In this document: positions 43,166 to 54,224 of the stretch, piece by piece
How positions within the stretch are numbered: the first letter of the stretch is position 1
How the letters are laid out: the number at the start of each line of letters is the position of its first letter
Source of the DNA: Anaerolineae bacterium
GTDB taxonomy: Bacteria; Chloroflexota; Anaerolineae; Aggregatilineales; UBA2796
DNA: 64,000 nucleotides
Direction: 5' to 3'
NCBI GenBank assembly: GCA_019637555.1
Contig: JAHBVK010000027.1
Location: 16,693 to 80,692, forward strand
Notes under the pieces: model-generated
What the model saw: the letters and a program-made list of their open reading frames with translations, nothing else
Database searches by the model: none
What the model was told of the DNA's origin: nothing
Made by a program: the position numbers and the translations under genes

Positions 43166-43633
43166 ATGGGGCGCCTGCTGACTATTCACCCATGTAGTGT
43201 ATGTAATTATCACGTTGAGGATGAGTTGCACGAAGGTGGCAGCGGCAGCTCAACGTTGTTCCTGCATAATCATTACGTCTTGGCACTGTGTAACAACTGC
43301 CATCATCTCGTTTCTGTGCTCGCTCCCAATACCGCACAAGAAACGCAAGATGCGCTGCGTACCGCCCGCAGCGAGATTGTCCAACTGGAAGCGGACGCCG
43401 TGTTGGGCGATTTACGGGCAAAAGATATGCTGCCATTCTTCCGCGATGCGCTGGATAACTTCCGCGAGGATGATCCACCTGTCGCTACGATCCTCTGCAC
43501 AAACTGCGGCAGCGATCAGGTTGAGATGCAACCCATTGAAGGAAATTTGTTCGATGAGCAAGATGCGTGGGTACACTGTCCGCGCTGCGAGGAAGGGCGT
43601 TTATTAGTGGAAACCACGGGTCAGTGGTCTTAG
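43166..43633 (+). CDS. Two-zinc-knuckle protein of unknown function
   Basis: A 155-residue protein with two likely zinc sites: CSVC (about 10-13) with CNNC (42-45), and CTNCG (about 112-115) with CPRCEEG (138-141). Between them is a charged helical linker (ETQDALRTARSEIVQLEADA). I do not recognise a named family. A GGAGG lies 11 nt before the ATG. A perfect TATAAT is at 43125-43130, between it and sbcD, without a good -35, so it may have its own promoter. Adjacency to sbcD hints at DNA work, but this is only inference. Confidence 0.75.
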   Translation: MGRLLTIHPCSVCNYHVEDELHEGGSGSSTLFLHNHYVLALCNNCHHLVSVLAPNTAQETQDALRTARSEIVQLEADAVLGDLRAKDMLPFFRDALDNFREDDPPVATILCTNCGSDQVEMQPIEGNLFDEQDAWVHCPRCEEGRLLVETTGQWS

Positions 43634-43647
43634 CTAGGCGGCAGTGA

Positions 43648-44271
43648 TCATGTCCGCTCAGTGCTGTCGTCAACCAATAATCGTTGTACGTTATCGGTAA
43701 GTTTGCTCAACATTTCGCTTAACGTTTGCTTTTCTTCCTCGCTGAAATTGCTAAACAGCCGATTCAGAAAGTTCTGATGCGAGGGTCCAATTTCTTCCAA
43801 CAAGTTGCTTCCCTTGCGGGTAATCCGGATAACGCGCTTCCGCCGATCATGGGGGTGACGGGCTATTTCGATCCAGCCTGTGCGCGCCATGCTTACGATC
43901 AGCGAACTGATGGTATTAGGCATCACGCCGTGGAGCTTGCTCAGCTCCGAAGGCAGCATTCCTTCCTCTTGGCGCAACTGCAACCAGAACAGCAGCCTCA
44001 GCTTCGACATCGATAAGCCGTATCGATCTAGATTTTTGTCCGCTCCAGCAGTAATCATGCCGCTGACTTTCATCAAATTGCGGAAAGCATCCATGCTGCA
44101 AGCATCTTCGGGTTTCATTTGCTTGAGCAATTCAGCCTGCCGCGAACGCATGATGTCGGTGAATAGCGAATGCTCGGATTGCTCAGCAGCAGCGTCTTCC
44201 GAGCGCCCAGACGCGGACTTGGGCGAAAATGGTGTCCAATGGGGTCTGCGCGGTCTAGGGAAACGGGGCAT
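43648..44271 (-). CDS. MarR family transcriptional regulator
   Basis: A 207-residue MarR regulator. After a basic, Pro-rich tail (MPRFPRPRRPHWTPF, about 1-40) come helices leading to the winged HTH: LSMSKLRLLFWLQLRQEEGM, PSELSKLHGVMPNTISSLIV and RHPHDRRKRVIRITRKGSNL (wing with the conserved DxRxxR). Dimerisation helices end the protein. The ATG at 44271 has GGAG 7 nt upstream; a longer frame would run through the operator. A perfect 20-bp palindrome lies 62 bp upstream, so autoregulation is likely. It is divergent from a large GNAT gene. Confidence 0.88.
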   Translation of the reverse strand: MPRFPRPRRPHWTPFSPKSASGRSEDAAAEQSEHSLFTDIMRSRQAELLKQMKPEDACSMDAFRNLMKVSGMITAGADKNLDRYGLSMSKLRLLFWLQLRQEEGMLPSELSKLHGVMPNTISSLIVSMARTGWIEIARHPHDRRKRVIRITRKGSNLLEEIGPSHQNFLNRLFSNFSEEEKQTLSEMLSKLTDNVQRLLVDDSTERT

Positions 44272-44332
44272 TAGCACTCCGAACGAAGGGTTCAAACCTT
44301 CTATAAGTTTATACAGATTTCTGCAAGCATAG

Positions 44333-44352
44333 ATAGTTCTATATAGAACTAT
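44333..44352. promoter_or_regulatory. Perfect 20-bp palindrome, probable MarR operator
   Basis: ATAGTTCTATATAGAACTAT reads identically on both strands. It lies between the divergent MarR and GNAT genes, in the size range of MarR-family operators. Confidence 0.75.
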
Positions 44353-44518
44353 ATTACTGCCACTTAGTGAAACAGCCCATTTGAATCTGCCGCCTAACAT
44401 CCTCAATTATCCTGAAATATACCGCGAAATTCGTAAGAACGGAGAAAGCCTGCTACCATAGGATCAAGTGAGCTAGCCCAGAAGTATTAAGCATCTCAAC
44501 TTAAGGTAAATAATCACC

Positions 44519-45682
44519 ATGGCTGCCGTCACGGTTCGCAAAGTTGAATCCGCCAGTGAATTGAAAACTTTCGTTGAATTTCCGTGGACGATCTACAAGG
44601 ATGATCCGAACTGGGTTCCGCCGCTGGTCTCGCAGTGGCGCACCCTTTTTGATAAGGAAAAGAATCCCAGTTGGGAGTATCTGCAAGGTGATTACTTCAT
44701 TGCGTGGCAGGGATCACAACCTGTGGGCACGGTTGCTGGGTTCATCAACCCGCGTCACAACCAGACATGGGATGAGAACGTTGGCTGGTTTGGTGCCTTT
44801 GAATGCATCAATGATCAAGAAGTAGCAAACGCGTTGCTGAACACTGCTGCGGACTATGTGCGAACGCGCGCCAACTCCTCGATCCTGAGAGGACCTGCTA
44901 CGTTTACCTGTAACGATCAGCAGTGGGGATTATTAATCGATAACTTCTCCGAACCTGTATTGTTGATGCCTTACAATCGCCCGTACTACCAGCAACTGAT
45001 CGAGAACAGTGGCATGGGCTTGAACAAAGTTATGGATTTGTTCAGTTTCTTCTGCGACGCCCGGCGCATTCCTATTGATCATGCGGAAGTGCTAGGGCGC
45101 TATAAACGCGTTACCCAGCGCAGCATGGAACGGCACCAGATCACTTTACGCAAGCCAGTTGCCAGCAAGTTAAAGCAGGAACTTGCGCTGCTGCGCGATG
45201 TCTATGAACAGGCATGGGAGCGGAACTGGGGCAATGTACCGCCTACTGACCACGAAATGGACCATCTGTTCACCGATCTAAAGGATTATTTCGATCCGGA
45301 ATTGGCAGTATTTGCTTACGTCAAAGGGGAACTAGCCGGATTCTTCTTCAGTTTGCCCGATATGAATGAAGTGCTCAAACGCGCCGATCCAAATCCCAGT
45401 ACTCCTGAATTGATCACGTTGCTAAGAGCGCTGTGGCATTGGAAGATCCGACCGGTGATGACCCGACAGCGCTGCTTGCTGCTGGGCGTTAAACCCCAGT
45501 ATCGCGGGCTAGGCGTGGACGTTGCCATGTTCCTCAACTACTTTGATCAAAGCACCAATTCCAGTTATCCCTTGATCGATGCTGGTTGGGTATTGGAAAC
45601 GAACGAAGCACTGATTAAGCTACTAACTGGCGTGAGCGCTCAAGTGTACAAAAAGTATCGTATCTACCAGACCGCGCTCTAA
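44519..45682 (+). CDS. Large GNAT-fold protein
   Basis: A 387-residue protein of a distinct long GNAT family. It opens with VRKVESASELKTFVEFPWTI and YKDDPNWVPPLVSQWRTLFD, typical of this group. FIAWQGSQPVGTVAGFINPR follows, and the late motif LLGVKPQYRGLGVDVAMFLN is the acetyl-CoA-like loop. The middle (about 180-270) is helical. Members are widespread but uncharacterised, and they may acylate a small amine or a cell-envelope component. AAGG precedes the ATG. It is divergent from marR across the palindrome and 66 bp upstream of an MFS exporter, a possible co-regulated pair. Confidence 0.8.
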   Translation: MAAVTVRKVESASELKTFVEFPWTIYKDDPNWVPPLVSQWRTLFDKEKNPSWEYLQGDYFIAWQGSQPVGTVAGFINPRHNQTWDENVGWFGAFECINDQEVANALLNTAADYVRTRANSSILRGPATFTCNDQQWGLLIDNFSEPVLLMPYNRPYYQQLIENSGMGLNKVMDLFSFFCDARRIPIDHAEVLGRYKRVTQRSMERHQITLRKPVASKLKQELALLRDVYEQAWERNWGNVPPTDHEMDHLFTDLKDYFDPELAVFAYVKGELAGFFFSLPDMNEVLKRADPNPSTPELITLLRALWHWKIRPVMTRQRCLLLGVKPQYRGLGVDVAMFLNYFDQSTNSSYPLIDAGWVLETNEALIKLLTGVSAQVYKKYRIYQTAL

Positions 45683-45730
45683 TTGTTGTAATGGTAAGGG
45701 GTTTACCCCAGAGTCAAACAGGATTTATGC

Positions 45731-45744
45731 AGGTAACGTTACCT
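45731..45744. promoter_or_regulatory. 14-bp perfect palindrome over the MFS ribosome site
   Basis: AGGTAACGTTACCT ends 4 bp before the MFS start codon and contains its only Shine-Dalgarno-like bases (AGGT). As DNA it could bind a repressor; as RNA it could mask the ribosome site. Confidence 0.55.
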
Positions 45745-45748
45745 ATAC

Positions 45749-47140
45749 ATGGATAGCTTCGACCACCTTGATCAACAACTGGAGGAGAACATCGGCACTA
45801 ACTCGCCCGATGAATATCTCGCCACCAGTGACACTCCTGCCGAAGCGCTTACCGTCGCTGCCAGCCTGACTGGCGAGACGCTGCGCTCGCTGCTGCGTAA
45901 CCGTAACTTTCTACCGCTGTGGGTCGGTCAACTGGTTAGCTATATCGGCGACCAGTTCATCCTGATTGCCGTCGTCACCGTACTCACGATCATCAGCCGC
46001 CGTCCGGATGGCACTACAGACGTTCTGCCTTTGGCGCTGTGGGGCATCTCGGTGGCGTCGCCACAGATCCTTTTCGGGTTGATCAGCGGTGTGCTGGTTG
46101 ATAAAGCGGATCGCAAATGGACAATGATCGTCAGCGATCTGGTTCGTGCTGCCGTCATGTTCACATTTCTGCTCGTCGAGCGCGATCCCTCCCGTCTCTG
46201 GATTATCTACTTGGGCATGTTCATTTTCGGCTCTGCCCAAATGCTCTTTTACCCCGCACGAGCATCAGCGCTGACCTCAATCATGGGCAAGCGTTACCTT
46301 GCAGGGGCAAACGCACTGTTGGAAGTCGGCTTCGTCGTCGCCCTCATTTTCGGATCGGGTGCTGCCGGTGTGCTGGTTGAGCAGTTGGGCGAGAATGCCG
46401 CCTTTGCCTTTAACGGTGTGGCGTTCATCTTCTCTGCCTTGATGATCTACTTGATGCGTATCCCCAGACGTGCTACCGAGTCCAACAGCTCGAACGGTAG
46501 CGCTATGGGTACATCCTTCGGGCAGGTCTTGACCGAACTGCGCGCGGGTCTATCCTATGTTTGGAATACACGCTCAATGCGCTATATCATGGGCTTGAGT
46601 GTGCTTGTGTCGGCGGCACTCGGTGCGGTTACCATCCTCGTGCTGGACTACCTGACGCAGGAGTTAAACATCGGTCCCAGCGGCTTCGGTGCGGTAATCG
46701 GCATTCTCGGTGTGGGTGTCGTGGTCGGTGGAATTTTGATTCAGCGGTTGTCCAAATTCTTGACGACCAACCGACTGGTCGCACTCTCCATGGTCATGGA
46801 AGCCATCGCTGTTGGTACGTTCGCCCTCAATCCTCCATTTATTGTGGTATTGTTGGTGACGGTACTAATCGGTTTTAGCCTGATCGTATCTCGCGCAGTC
46901 CTTAGCACCCTGACTCAAGCGATTCCACCGGAGGAATTGCGTGGTCGGGTGCAGAGTGTGTTCAATCTGGTTTCACAGGCGCCAATGGCGGCAACTCTCG
47001 GTTTAGTCGGTGCACTGGTGCAGCTCACCAGCCGACCCGCTGTGATCATTGGATTTTGCGGCTTGCTCTTGCTCACAGCATGGTTTGCCGCTAACATGCT
47101 CAGAGGAATTGACGACGCTATTTATAGCGATGCGTATTAA
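45749..47140 (+). CDS. MFS transporter (MFS_3/EntS-like)
   Basis: A 463-residue major facilitator protein with 12 hydrophobic segments after a polar tail of about 45 residues. Family signs: LPLWVGQLVSYIGDQFILIA in the first segment, GVLVDKADRKWTMIVSDLVR in the loop between segments 2 and 3, YPARASALTSIMGKRYLAGA, and near the end LTQAIPPEELRGRVQSVFNL. This resembles macrolide or siderophore exporters of the MFS_3 group. It lies 66 bp after the GNAT gene. The substrate is unknown. Confidence 0.92.
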   Translation: MDSFDHLDQQLEENIGTNSPDEYLATSDTPAEALTVAASLTGETLRSLLRNRNFLPLWVGQLVSYIGDQFILIAVVTVLTIISRRPDGTTDVLPLALWGISVASPQILFGLISGVLVDKADRKWTMIVSDLVRAAVMFTFLLVERDPSRLWIIYLGMFIFGSAQMLFYPARASALTSIMGKRYLAGANALLEVGFVVALIFGSGAAGVLVEQLGENAAFAFNGVAFIFSALMIYLMRIPRRATESNSSNGSAMGTSFGQVLTELRAGLSYVWNTRSMRYIMGLSVLVSAALGAVTILVLDYLTQELNIGPSGFGAVIGILGVGVVVGGILIQRLSKFLTTNRLVALSMVMEAIAVGTFALNPPFIVVLLVTVLIGFSLIVSRAVLSTLTQAIPPEELRGRVQSVFNLVSQAPMAATLGLVGALVQLTSRPAVIIGFCGLLLLTAWFAANMLRGIDDAIYSDAY

Positions 47141-47254
47141 GTGAACTGGCAGGGTTCCAGTGCTGCTGAGAGCCAGTACGAACGTTGTACTATGCGGATG
47201 GCTAACTGCTGCAAGGGCAGGATCATCGGACAAAACAGGCGTAAGTGAGGGATC

Positions 47255-47641
47255 GTGTTCAAGAAAATCCTAATTGTTGACGACGAAAAAGCTACAGTAG
47301 AACTGCTGCAACGCTTTTTTCACATCAAAGGCTATGAGGCAGTAGGAGCGTTGCGGGGCGATCATGGTCTGCTGATGGTCAAGGTGGAATCGCCGGACGT
47401 GGTGATCCTTGATCTGATGATGCCCGATATGGATGGCATGGAGGTGCTGCGCCAGTTACGCAGCAATCCCGATACCGTTTCCTTGCCCGTATTGATGCTG
47501 ACCGCGAACGCGGCACTCGACGGCATGGATAAGGCGCTGCGGGCAGGCGCGCAGGGGTACATGACTAAGCCTGTGCGTTTCCCGGAACTTATCGCCGAAC
47601 TGGAACGCATCTTCAATCAGGTGCATTCTAGTCAGGGGTAG
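47255..47641 (+). CDS. Single-domain response regulator (CheY-like)
   Basis: A 128-residue receiver domain with no output domain: KKILIVDDEKATVELLQRFF (acidic pair), VVILDLMMPDMDGMEVLRQL (phosphorylation Asp), PVLMLTANAALDGM (Thr) and YMTKPVRFPELIAELERIF (Lys). All catalytic residues are present. It starts with GTG preceded by GAGGGATC. No histidine kinase is adjacent, so it probably serves a distant kinase or a protein-protein switch. It converges on the PQQ-propeller operon. Confidence 0.92.
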   Translation: MFKKILIVDDEKATVELLQRFFHIKGYEAVGALRGDHGLLMVKVESPDVVILDLMMPDMDGMEVLRQLRSNPDTVSLPVLMLTANAALDGMDKALRAGAQGYMTKPVRFPELIAELERIFNQVHSSQG

Positions 47642-47652
47642 GAGGTGAACTT

Positions 47653-49131
47653 TCACCTCCATTCACCATTAAGCATTGCTAACCAAAACTGCCAGCGGGC
47701 AGCGGTGTCAATCACATAGACGTACTCGGTATCCGCTGCTACCTGAGTAAATGTCTCATCCACCCGTACCGACCAGCGCAGCGTACCATCTTCGCCAAAT
47801 ACACTTATCCGCATCTCGCGGAGTTCGCCGCCAACGACTGCCACGCCGCCACCTGATAGCACCGCTGGCTCCTGTGTGATTACACTATAAAGATTATCCG
47901 CTATCGGCTCGCGCCATTTTTCCGCACCTGTGCGGGCGTCTAGCACCAACAGGAAATTCACCCAAGCGGCGGCTGACTTGCTGCTACTATCATCACCTAC
48001 TTTATCGGTAGTACTATCCGTATCACTCTCACCATTTGTCTTGCTCTTATCATCTTGAACATTCAGGCAGAAGGTATAGACATTCACCTCGCTGGCGGAA
48101 AAGGCTGTGCAGCTAGTTGCTGCCGGTATCGTGTAAGACCAGATCAACGCACCTGTTGTCCGATCTATAGCATCTATTTTGCTTTCGGTATCACTGACAT
48201 CGTAGCGCTTGAACAGTGTTGTAGTAGTCCAGTATAGCGTAGCAGTGACTGCCTCCTCACTCTGTAGCTCGCCATTCTGTGCATTGAGTACGAGAATCCG
48301 ATCTACCAGTATATATATTGCCTGATCGACAATCTGCACCCAGCGAAATGCGCCATTGCCGTAACCATCGGTGATAGCTAGAGCACTATTCCACACCACT
48401 TTGCCGAGATTGCGATCTAAGGCAGCAACCCGAATCGGACGGCGAGAGGGTCCATCTGCCTCAGTTACTGGTGAGTTCACATCATCACGCAGTACTACTA
48501 TTACGCGGTCAGCATTGACAGCAAACCCAACTGAGCGAGGCGTGTGAAATAACAAACTGTTCAAGCCCGTGAGGGTACTATCATCAAAATACAGTCCGGA
48601 GATCTGACCCTTGAGCGTTCCAGTTGCAGCGTCCAACGCCACGATATGCATATCGTAGGTAGCATCCAGAATGGGCACGTAAATCAGGTCACCACTAGCG
48701 ACTGGCAGCATTGCCGCTGTTAGCCGCGCCGCCACCTTGCCAAGCTGTGCCGGATCAGGGGTATAGCTCCACAGGATGCGCCCGGTTGCAGCATCCGCCG
48801 CCTGAAACTGCCAGGCGTAATCGGGCAGCAAACTAGTTGCTGAAGGGGGAATAACAATGGAGAAATACAGTCGTCCATCAGCGCTAACAGGGAAGCCAAT
48901 TCCCTCTCGACGCATCAGCGATGGCTGAACTGACCACGCCACACGACCACTTGTTGGATTGAGCGCGACCAAACGTGTCTCTTCAACTGAGGCAAATGAT
49001 GAGAGCACGAGGGCGAGTAACACTATCGCCGCAACACCAACCCATAGACGTCTGCGCTGCCACCATACGCGGCGAAGTGCTAAGGTGGGAGCGGATTCAG
49101 TTACAAAAGTAGACATTGAATAGTTACTCAT
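47653..49131 (-). CDS. Membrane-anchored PQQ-like beta-propeller protein (second of pair)
   Basis: A 492-residue protein with one membrane segment (about 30-48: VGVAAIVLLALVLSSFA) and an extracytoplasmic propeller of repeated blades of the type ALNPTSGRVAWSV, AADAATGRILWSYTPDP, ALDAATGTLKGQ, AIDRTTGALIWSYT and VLDARTGAEKWREP. There are no dehydrogenase active-site residues or PQQ partner, so the domain is probably structural, as in BamB. Its start shares one base with the stop of its paralogue upstream. A Ser/Asp-rich insertion (about 365-390) is unusual. Confidence 0.85.
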   Translation of the reverse strand: MSNYSMSTFVTESAPTLALRRVWWQRRRLWVGVAAIVLLALVLSSFASVEETRLVALNPTSGRVAWSVQPSLMRREGIGFPVSADGRLYFSIVIPPSATSLLPDYAWQFQAADAATGRILWSYTPDPAQLGKVAARLTAAMLPVASGDLIYVPILDATYDMHIVALDAATGTLKGQISGLYFDDSTLTGLNSLLFHTPRSVGFAVNADRVIVVLRDDVNSPVTEADGPSRRPIRVAALDRNLGKVVWNSALAITDGYGNGAFRWVQIVDQAIYILVDRILVLNAQNGELQSEEAVTATLYWTTTTLFKRYDVSDTESKIDAIDRTTGALIWSYTIPAATSCTAFSASEVNVYTFCLNVQDDKSKTNGESDTDSTTDKVGDDSSSKSAAAWVNFLLVLDARTGAEKWREPIADNLYSVITQEPAVLSGGGVAVVGGELREMRISVFGEDGTLRWSVRVDETFTQVAADTEYVYVIDTAARWQFWLAMLNGEWR

Positions 49132-50447
49132 TAGTTCTCACTCAACCCGATGCGATAGCGCCACGATGGATCAACCTTGGTTAGCCACTGACGTAGTTTT
49201 CCTTCCCACGAAGTGACATAGACACGCTGACCGTCAGTAACTGGAGCTTTCAAACGGGTTGGCGCGGTTACGAATTCCCATCGCAGTGACCCACTAGCCG
49301 CATCAAAAGCGGCCACCCCGTTGATCTCGTCTCCATTGGCGTAATGAGTTAAGCCCGTTATTACTTGATTACCAGAGGAAACGGCGTTCAAGAAATAAGA
49401 CCCGGTACTGCCGCCAATGTACTGTGACCATAGCTCCTGTCCCGTTTTCGTATCCAGCACAAAGAGTGTGGTGTCTCTGTCACCATCATCAGCGGCACAG
49501 TCGCACATCACGGTGATGGTGCTTTCATCTGCTCGCAGCGATTTGAAGTAGCCGCGTATGCGCTTCTGATAAGGAGGATCGTAGCGCCAAACTTCTTCGC
49601 CAGTATGCACATCATAAGCAGCGACATCGGAGAGTTTGCGAACGATCAGCATGTCCTTTAATGGCGAATAGCGAATGTTTTCTCCTTCAATCAAGTATTT
49701 TTCGCTGCCTGTTAGCTGATCAAAAGCATGAACGCCTTTAGTTGTGGCGAGGAAAACGGTATCGCTGTTCACCTGCAAGAATGGAGCATCGAAATCGTAA
49801 AAGCTTTCATCATCACTGGTAGCAAGCCGCCACAGGTCGCCCACAACGTTGCCCGTTGCAGGATCAATGATCTTAATGGCTACATCTGTAGCATCTTCAG
49901 CAGCATTCTGCTCGTCATAAACCAGCGCAAACAGCCGATCTCCGATGCCGCGTATTTCAGGATACATACGCGGTCCGTTGAGGAACATCGAATTCGGAAG
50001 CGTCCAACGCAGCGCCCCTGTCTGTGCATCAATAGCTAGAGTCTGGTAGCTTGTACTTTCTACAAGCGGAAGCTGCATAAACACGAGTCCGTTGCTGGCA
50101 TACGGTGTCACCTGACTCCATATCCAATCCGGCGTACTGGGGAATTGCTCGGGGTCAGGCGTGTAAGTCCACAGCCGAGCGCCAGTCGCGGCATCCAGCG
50201 CCACCAAGCTGATCAACGGATCTTTGGGATAAGCTTCTACCTGTGTGACCAGACCAACATAGACTTTGCCTTCAGCCATAAACGGTTCGGAGGTGCTTAA
50301 CTTGTTCTCCGGTAGTCCGGCTGACCAGAGAACCGCGCCAGTATTAACGTCCAGCGCGTACATTACATATTCGCGTTGATTAACCCAATTCCACCCCAGA
50401 TAACCGAGTACCACAACTACAAGCACGATCAATAAGCGTCGGGACAT
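49131..50447 (-). CDS. Membrane-anchored PQQ-like beta-propeller protein (first of pair)
   Basis: A 438-residue paralogue of the downstream gene. One N-terminal membrane segment (LLIVLVVVVLGYLGWNWV) is followed by blades ALDVNTGAVLWSAG, ALDAATGARLWTYTPDP, AIDAQTGALRWTLP, AYDVHTGEEVWRYDPPY, VLDTKTGQELWSQ and AFDAASGSLRWEFV. The start at 50447 has GGAGAG upstream and begins the membrane segment. The genes overlap by one base, so they are co-translated and probably form a complex outside the membrane. Role unknown. Confidence 0.85.
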   Translation of the reverse strand: MSRRLLIVLVVVVLGYLGWNWVNQREYVMYALDVNTGAVLWSAGLPENKLSTSEPFMAEGKVYVGLVTQVEAYPKDPLISLVALDAATGARLWTYTPDPEQFPSTPDWIWSQVTPYASNGLVFMQLPLVESTSYQTLAIDAQTGALRWTLPNSMFLNGPRMYPEIRGIGDRLFALVYDEQNAAEDATDVAIKIIDPATGNVVGDLWRLATSDDESFYDFDAPFLQVNSDTVFLATTKGVHAFDQLTGSEKYLIEGENIRYSPLKDMLIVRKLSDVAAYDVHTGEEVWRYDPPYQKRIRGYFKSLRADESTITVMCDCAADDGDRDTTLFVLDTKTGQELWSQYIGGSTGSYFLNAVSSGNQVITGLTHYANGDEINGVAAFDAASGSLRWEFVTAPTRLKAPVTDGQRVYVTSWEGKLRQWLTKVDPSWRYRIGLSEN

Positions 50448-50712
50448 CTCTTCTCTCCGACTACACAAACTACATGATGCTGTTGTCCTCATAATAACGG
50501 CACAGCAATCCGATTTGTTCCGCCAAAAGTCGGGAATCTCTCAAAAGCTTGCATCGGTTTAGTAAAAATCGTGTTGAAGTGTAATAAATGGCTGATTCTT
50601 ATACTTCGCATAGCCAATACATACACTTCTCTGATACGCGCTGTGTTAGACTGTACCGACACGTAAAGTATGTAGCGGTAACCATAACCGCAAAGAAGAA
50701 GGCAAACAGCCA

Positions 50713-53193
<2,481 letters not shown>

Positions 53194-53225
53194 CCCTCTC
53201 GTCTTAAGCCAATAGATCGTTATAC

Positions 53226-53258
53226 TGAGGGCAGGTGTTGAACCTGCCCTCATTTTAT
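53226..53258 (+). terminator. Rho-independent terminator of clpC
   Basis: TGAGGGCAGGT (53226-53236) pairs perfectly with ACCTGCCCTCA (53242-53252), followed by TTTTATT. Confidence 0.92.
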
Positions 53259-53284
53259 TATCTGAAAAGCTGAGCAAGCCGCTG

Positions 53285-54043
53285 ATGACCGATCTGAGTC
53301 AAGTGCTTTACATCGATCTGCTGAAGCGATCTTTGATCAACCTGATCTACGACCATCTAGATCAACCGATCAAGCTGCTGGACGGCAGAGTGATCTCCAC
53401 CTTTCAGGCACGCATGGAAGGCTTGGATTGGCCCTCTAACGCCCACACCATGATCGGCTGGCGGCGGCTTACTAACGTGCAGAACTGTGTGGAGGCGGTG
53501 CTCCGTGATCGCATCCCCGGCGATCTGATCGAAACCGGAGTCTGGCGCGGTGGTGCCTCGATCCTGATGCGCGGCATCCTCAAGGCATATAGCATCACAG
53601 ATCGCACCGTCTGGTTGGCAGATTCGTTTCGCGGCTTACCACCTCCATCGCCTGATGACTATCCCGCCGACGAAGGCTCCGATCTTCATACCTACGCTGA
53701 GTTAGCAGTCTCTGTCCAGCAAGTGCAAGCGAACTTTCAGCGCTACAACCTACTCGATGATCAAGTCCGCTTTCTAGAAGGCTGGTTCAAAGATACTCTG
53801 CCCACCGCGCCGATTAAACAGTTAGCACTGCTGCGCTTGGATGGCGATCTCTATGAATCCACGATGCAGGCGCTGATCAGCTTGTATCCCAAAGTGTCGC
53901 TCGGTGGTTACATCATCGTTGATGACTACGGTGCGGTTCCTGCCTGCAAACAAGCAATCCACGACTACATCGACAGCCACCAGTTGAAGGCAGACATCCA
54001 GCTTGTTGATTGGACTGGCGCCTTCTGGCAAAAAGTGGACTAG
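53285..54043 (+). CDS. TylF/macrocin-O-methyltransferase-family protein
   Basis: A 252-residue SAM-dependent methyltransferase of the TylF family. Signatures: NCVEAVLRDRIPGDLIETGV, WRGGASILMRGILKAY, VWLADSFRGLPPP (SAM ribose Asp), LEGWFKDTLP, LLRLDGDLYESTMQAL (metal-binding Asp pair), and GGYIIVDDYGAVPACKQAI. In antibiotic pathways such enzymes O-methylate deoxysugars; many bacterial copies occur with glycan genes. Here no sugar genes are adjacent. The ribosome site is weak. The following 180 bp to the hydrolase gene hold nothing I recognise. Confidence 0.88.
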   Translation: MTDLSQVLYIDLLKRSLINLIYDHLDQPIKLLDGRVISTFQARMEGLDWPSNAHTMIGWRRLTNVQNCVEAVLRDRIPGDLIETGVWRGGASILMRGILKAYSITDRTVWLADSFRGLPPPSPDDYPADEGSDLHTYAELAVSVQQVQANFQRYNLLDDQVRFLEGWFKDTLPTAPIKQLALLRLDGDLYESTMQALISLYPKVSLGGYIIVDDYGAVPACKQAIHDYIDSHQLKADIQLVDWTGAFWQKVD

Positions 54044-54224
54044 CCATAAGTCGTCTCATTCGGCGTACTTTAGTCACAACTGACGACTTAATCAGCACAC
54101 CAAAGGAGAAGATGTAGCTGTATATAACAGAACCATCGTTCGCGGTGGTGGCTACACGACTATAGCGTTAGCATCACTGAAGTCCATTTGCTTTTCGCTG
54201 CATCTGTCACTAGAGGAACCTGCA

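Noticed and set aside
41888..43633. Complete SbcCD nuclease operon
   Set aside because: The gene after sbcD is only 155 codons with zinc knuckles and no Walker motifs or coiled coil; not SbcC.
44287..44303. GAAGG-GTTCAAA-CCTTC, resembling a tRNA T-arm
   Set aside because: The loop is offset from TTCAAAT and there is no anticodon arm, D-arm or acceptor stem around it.
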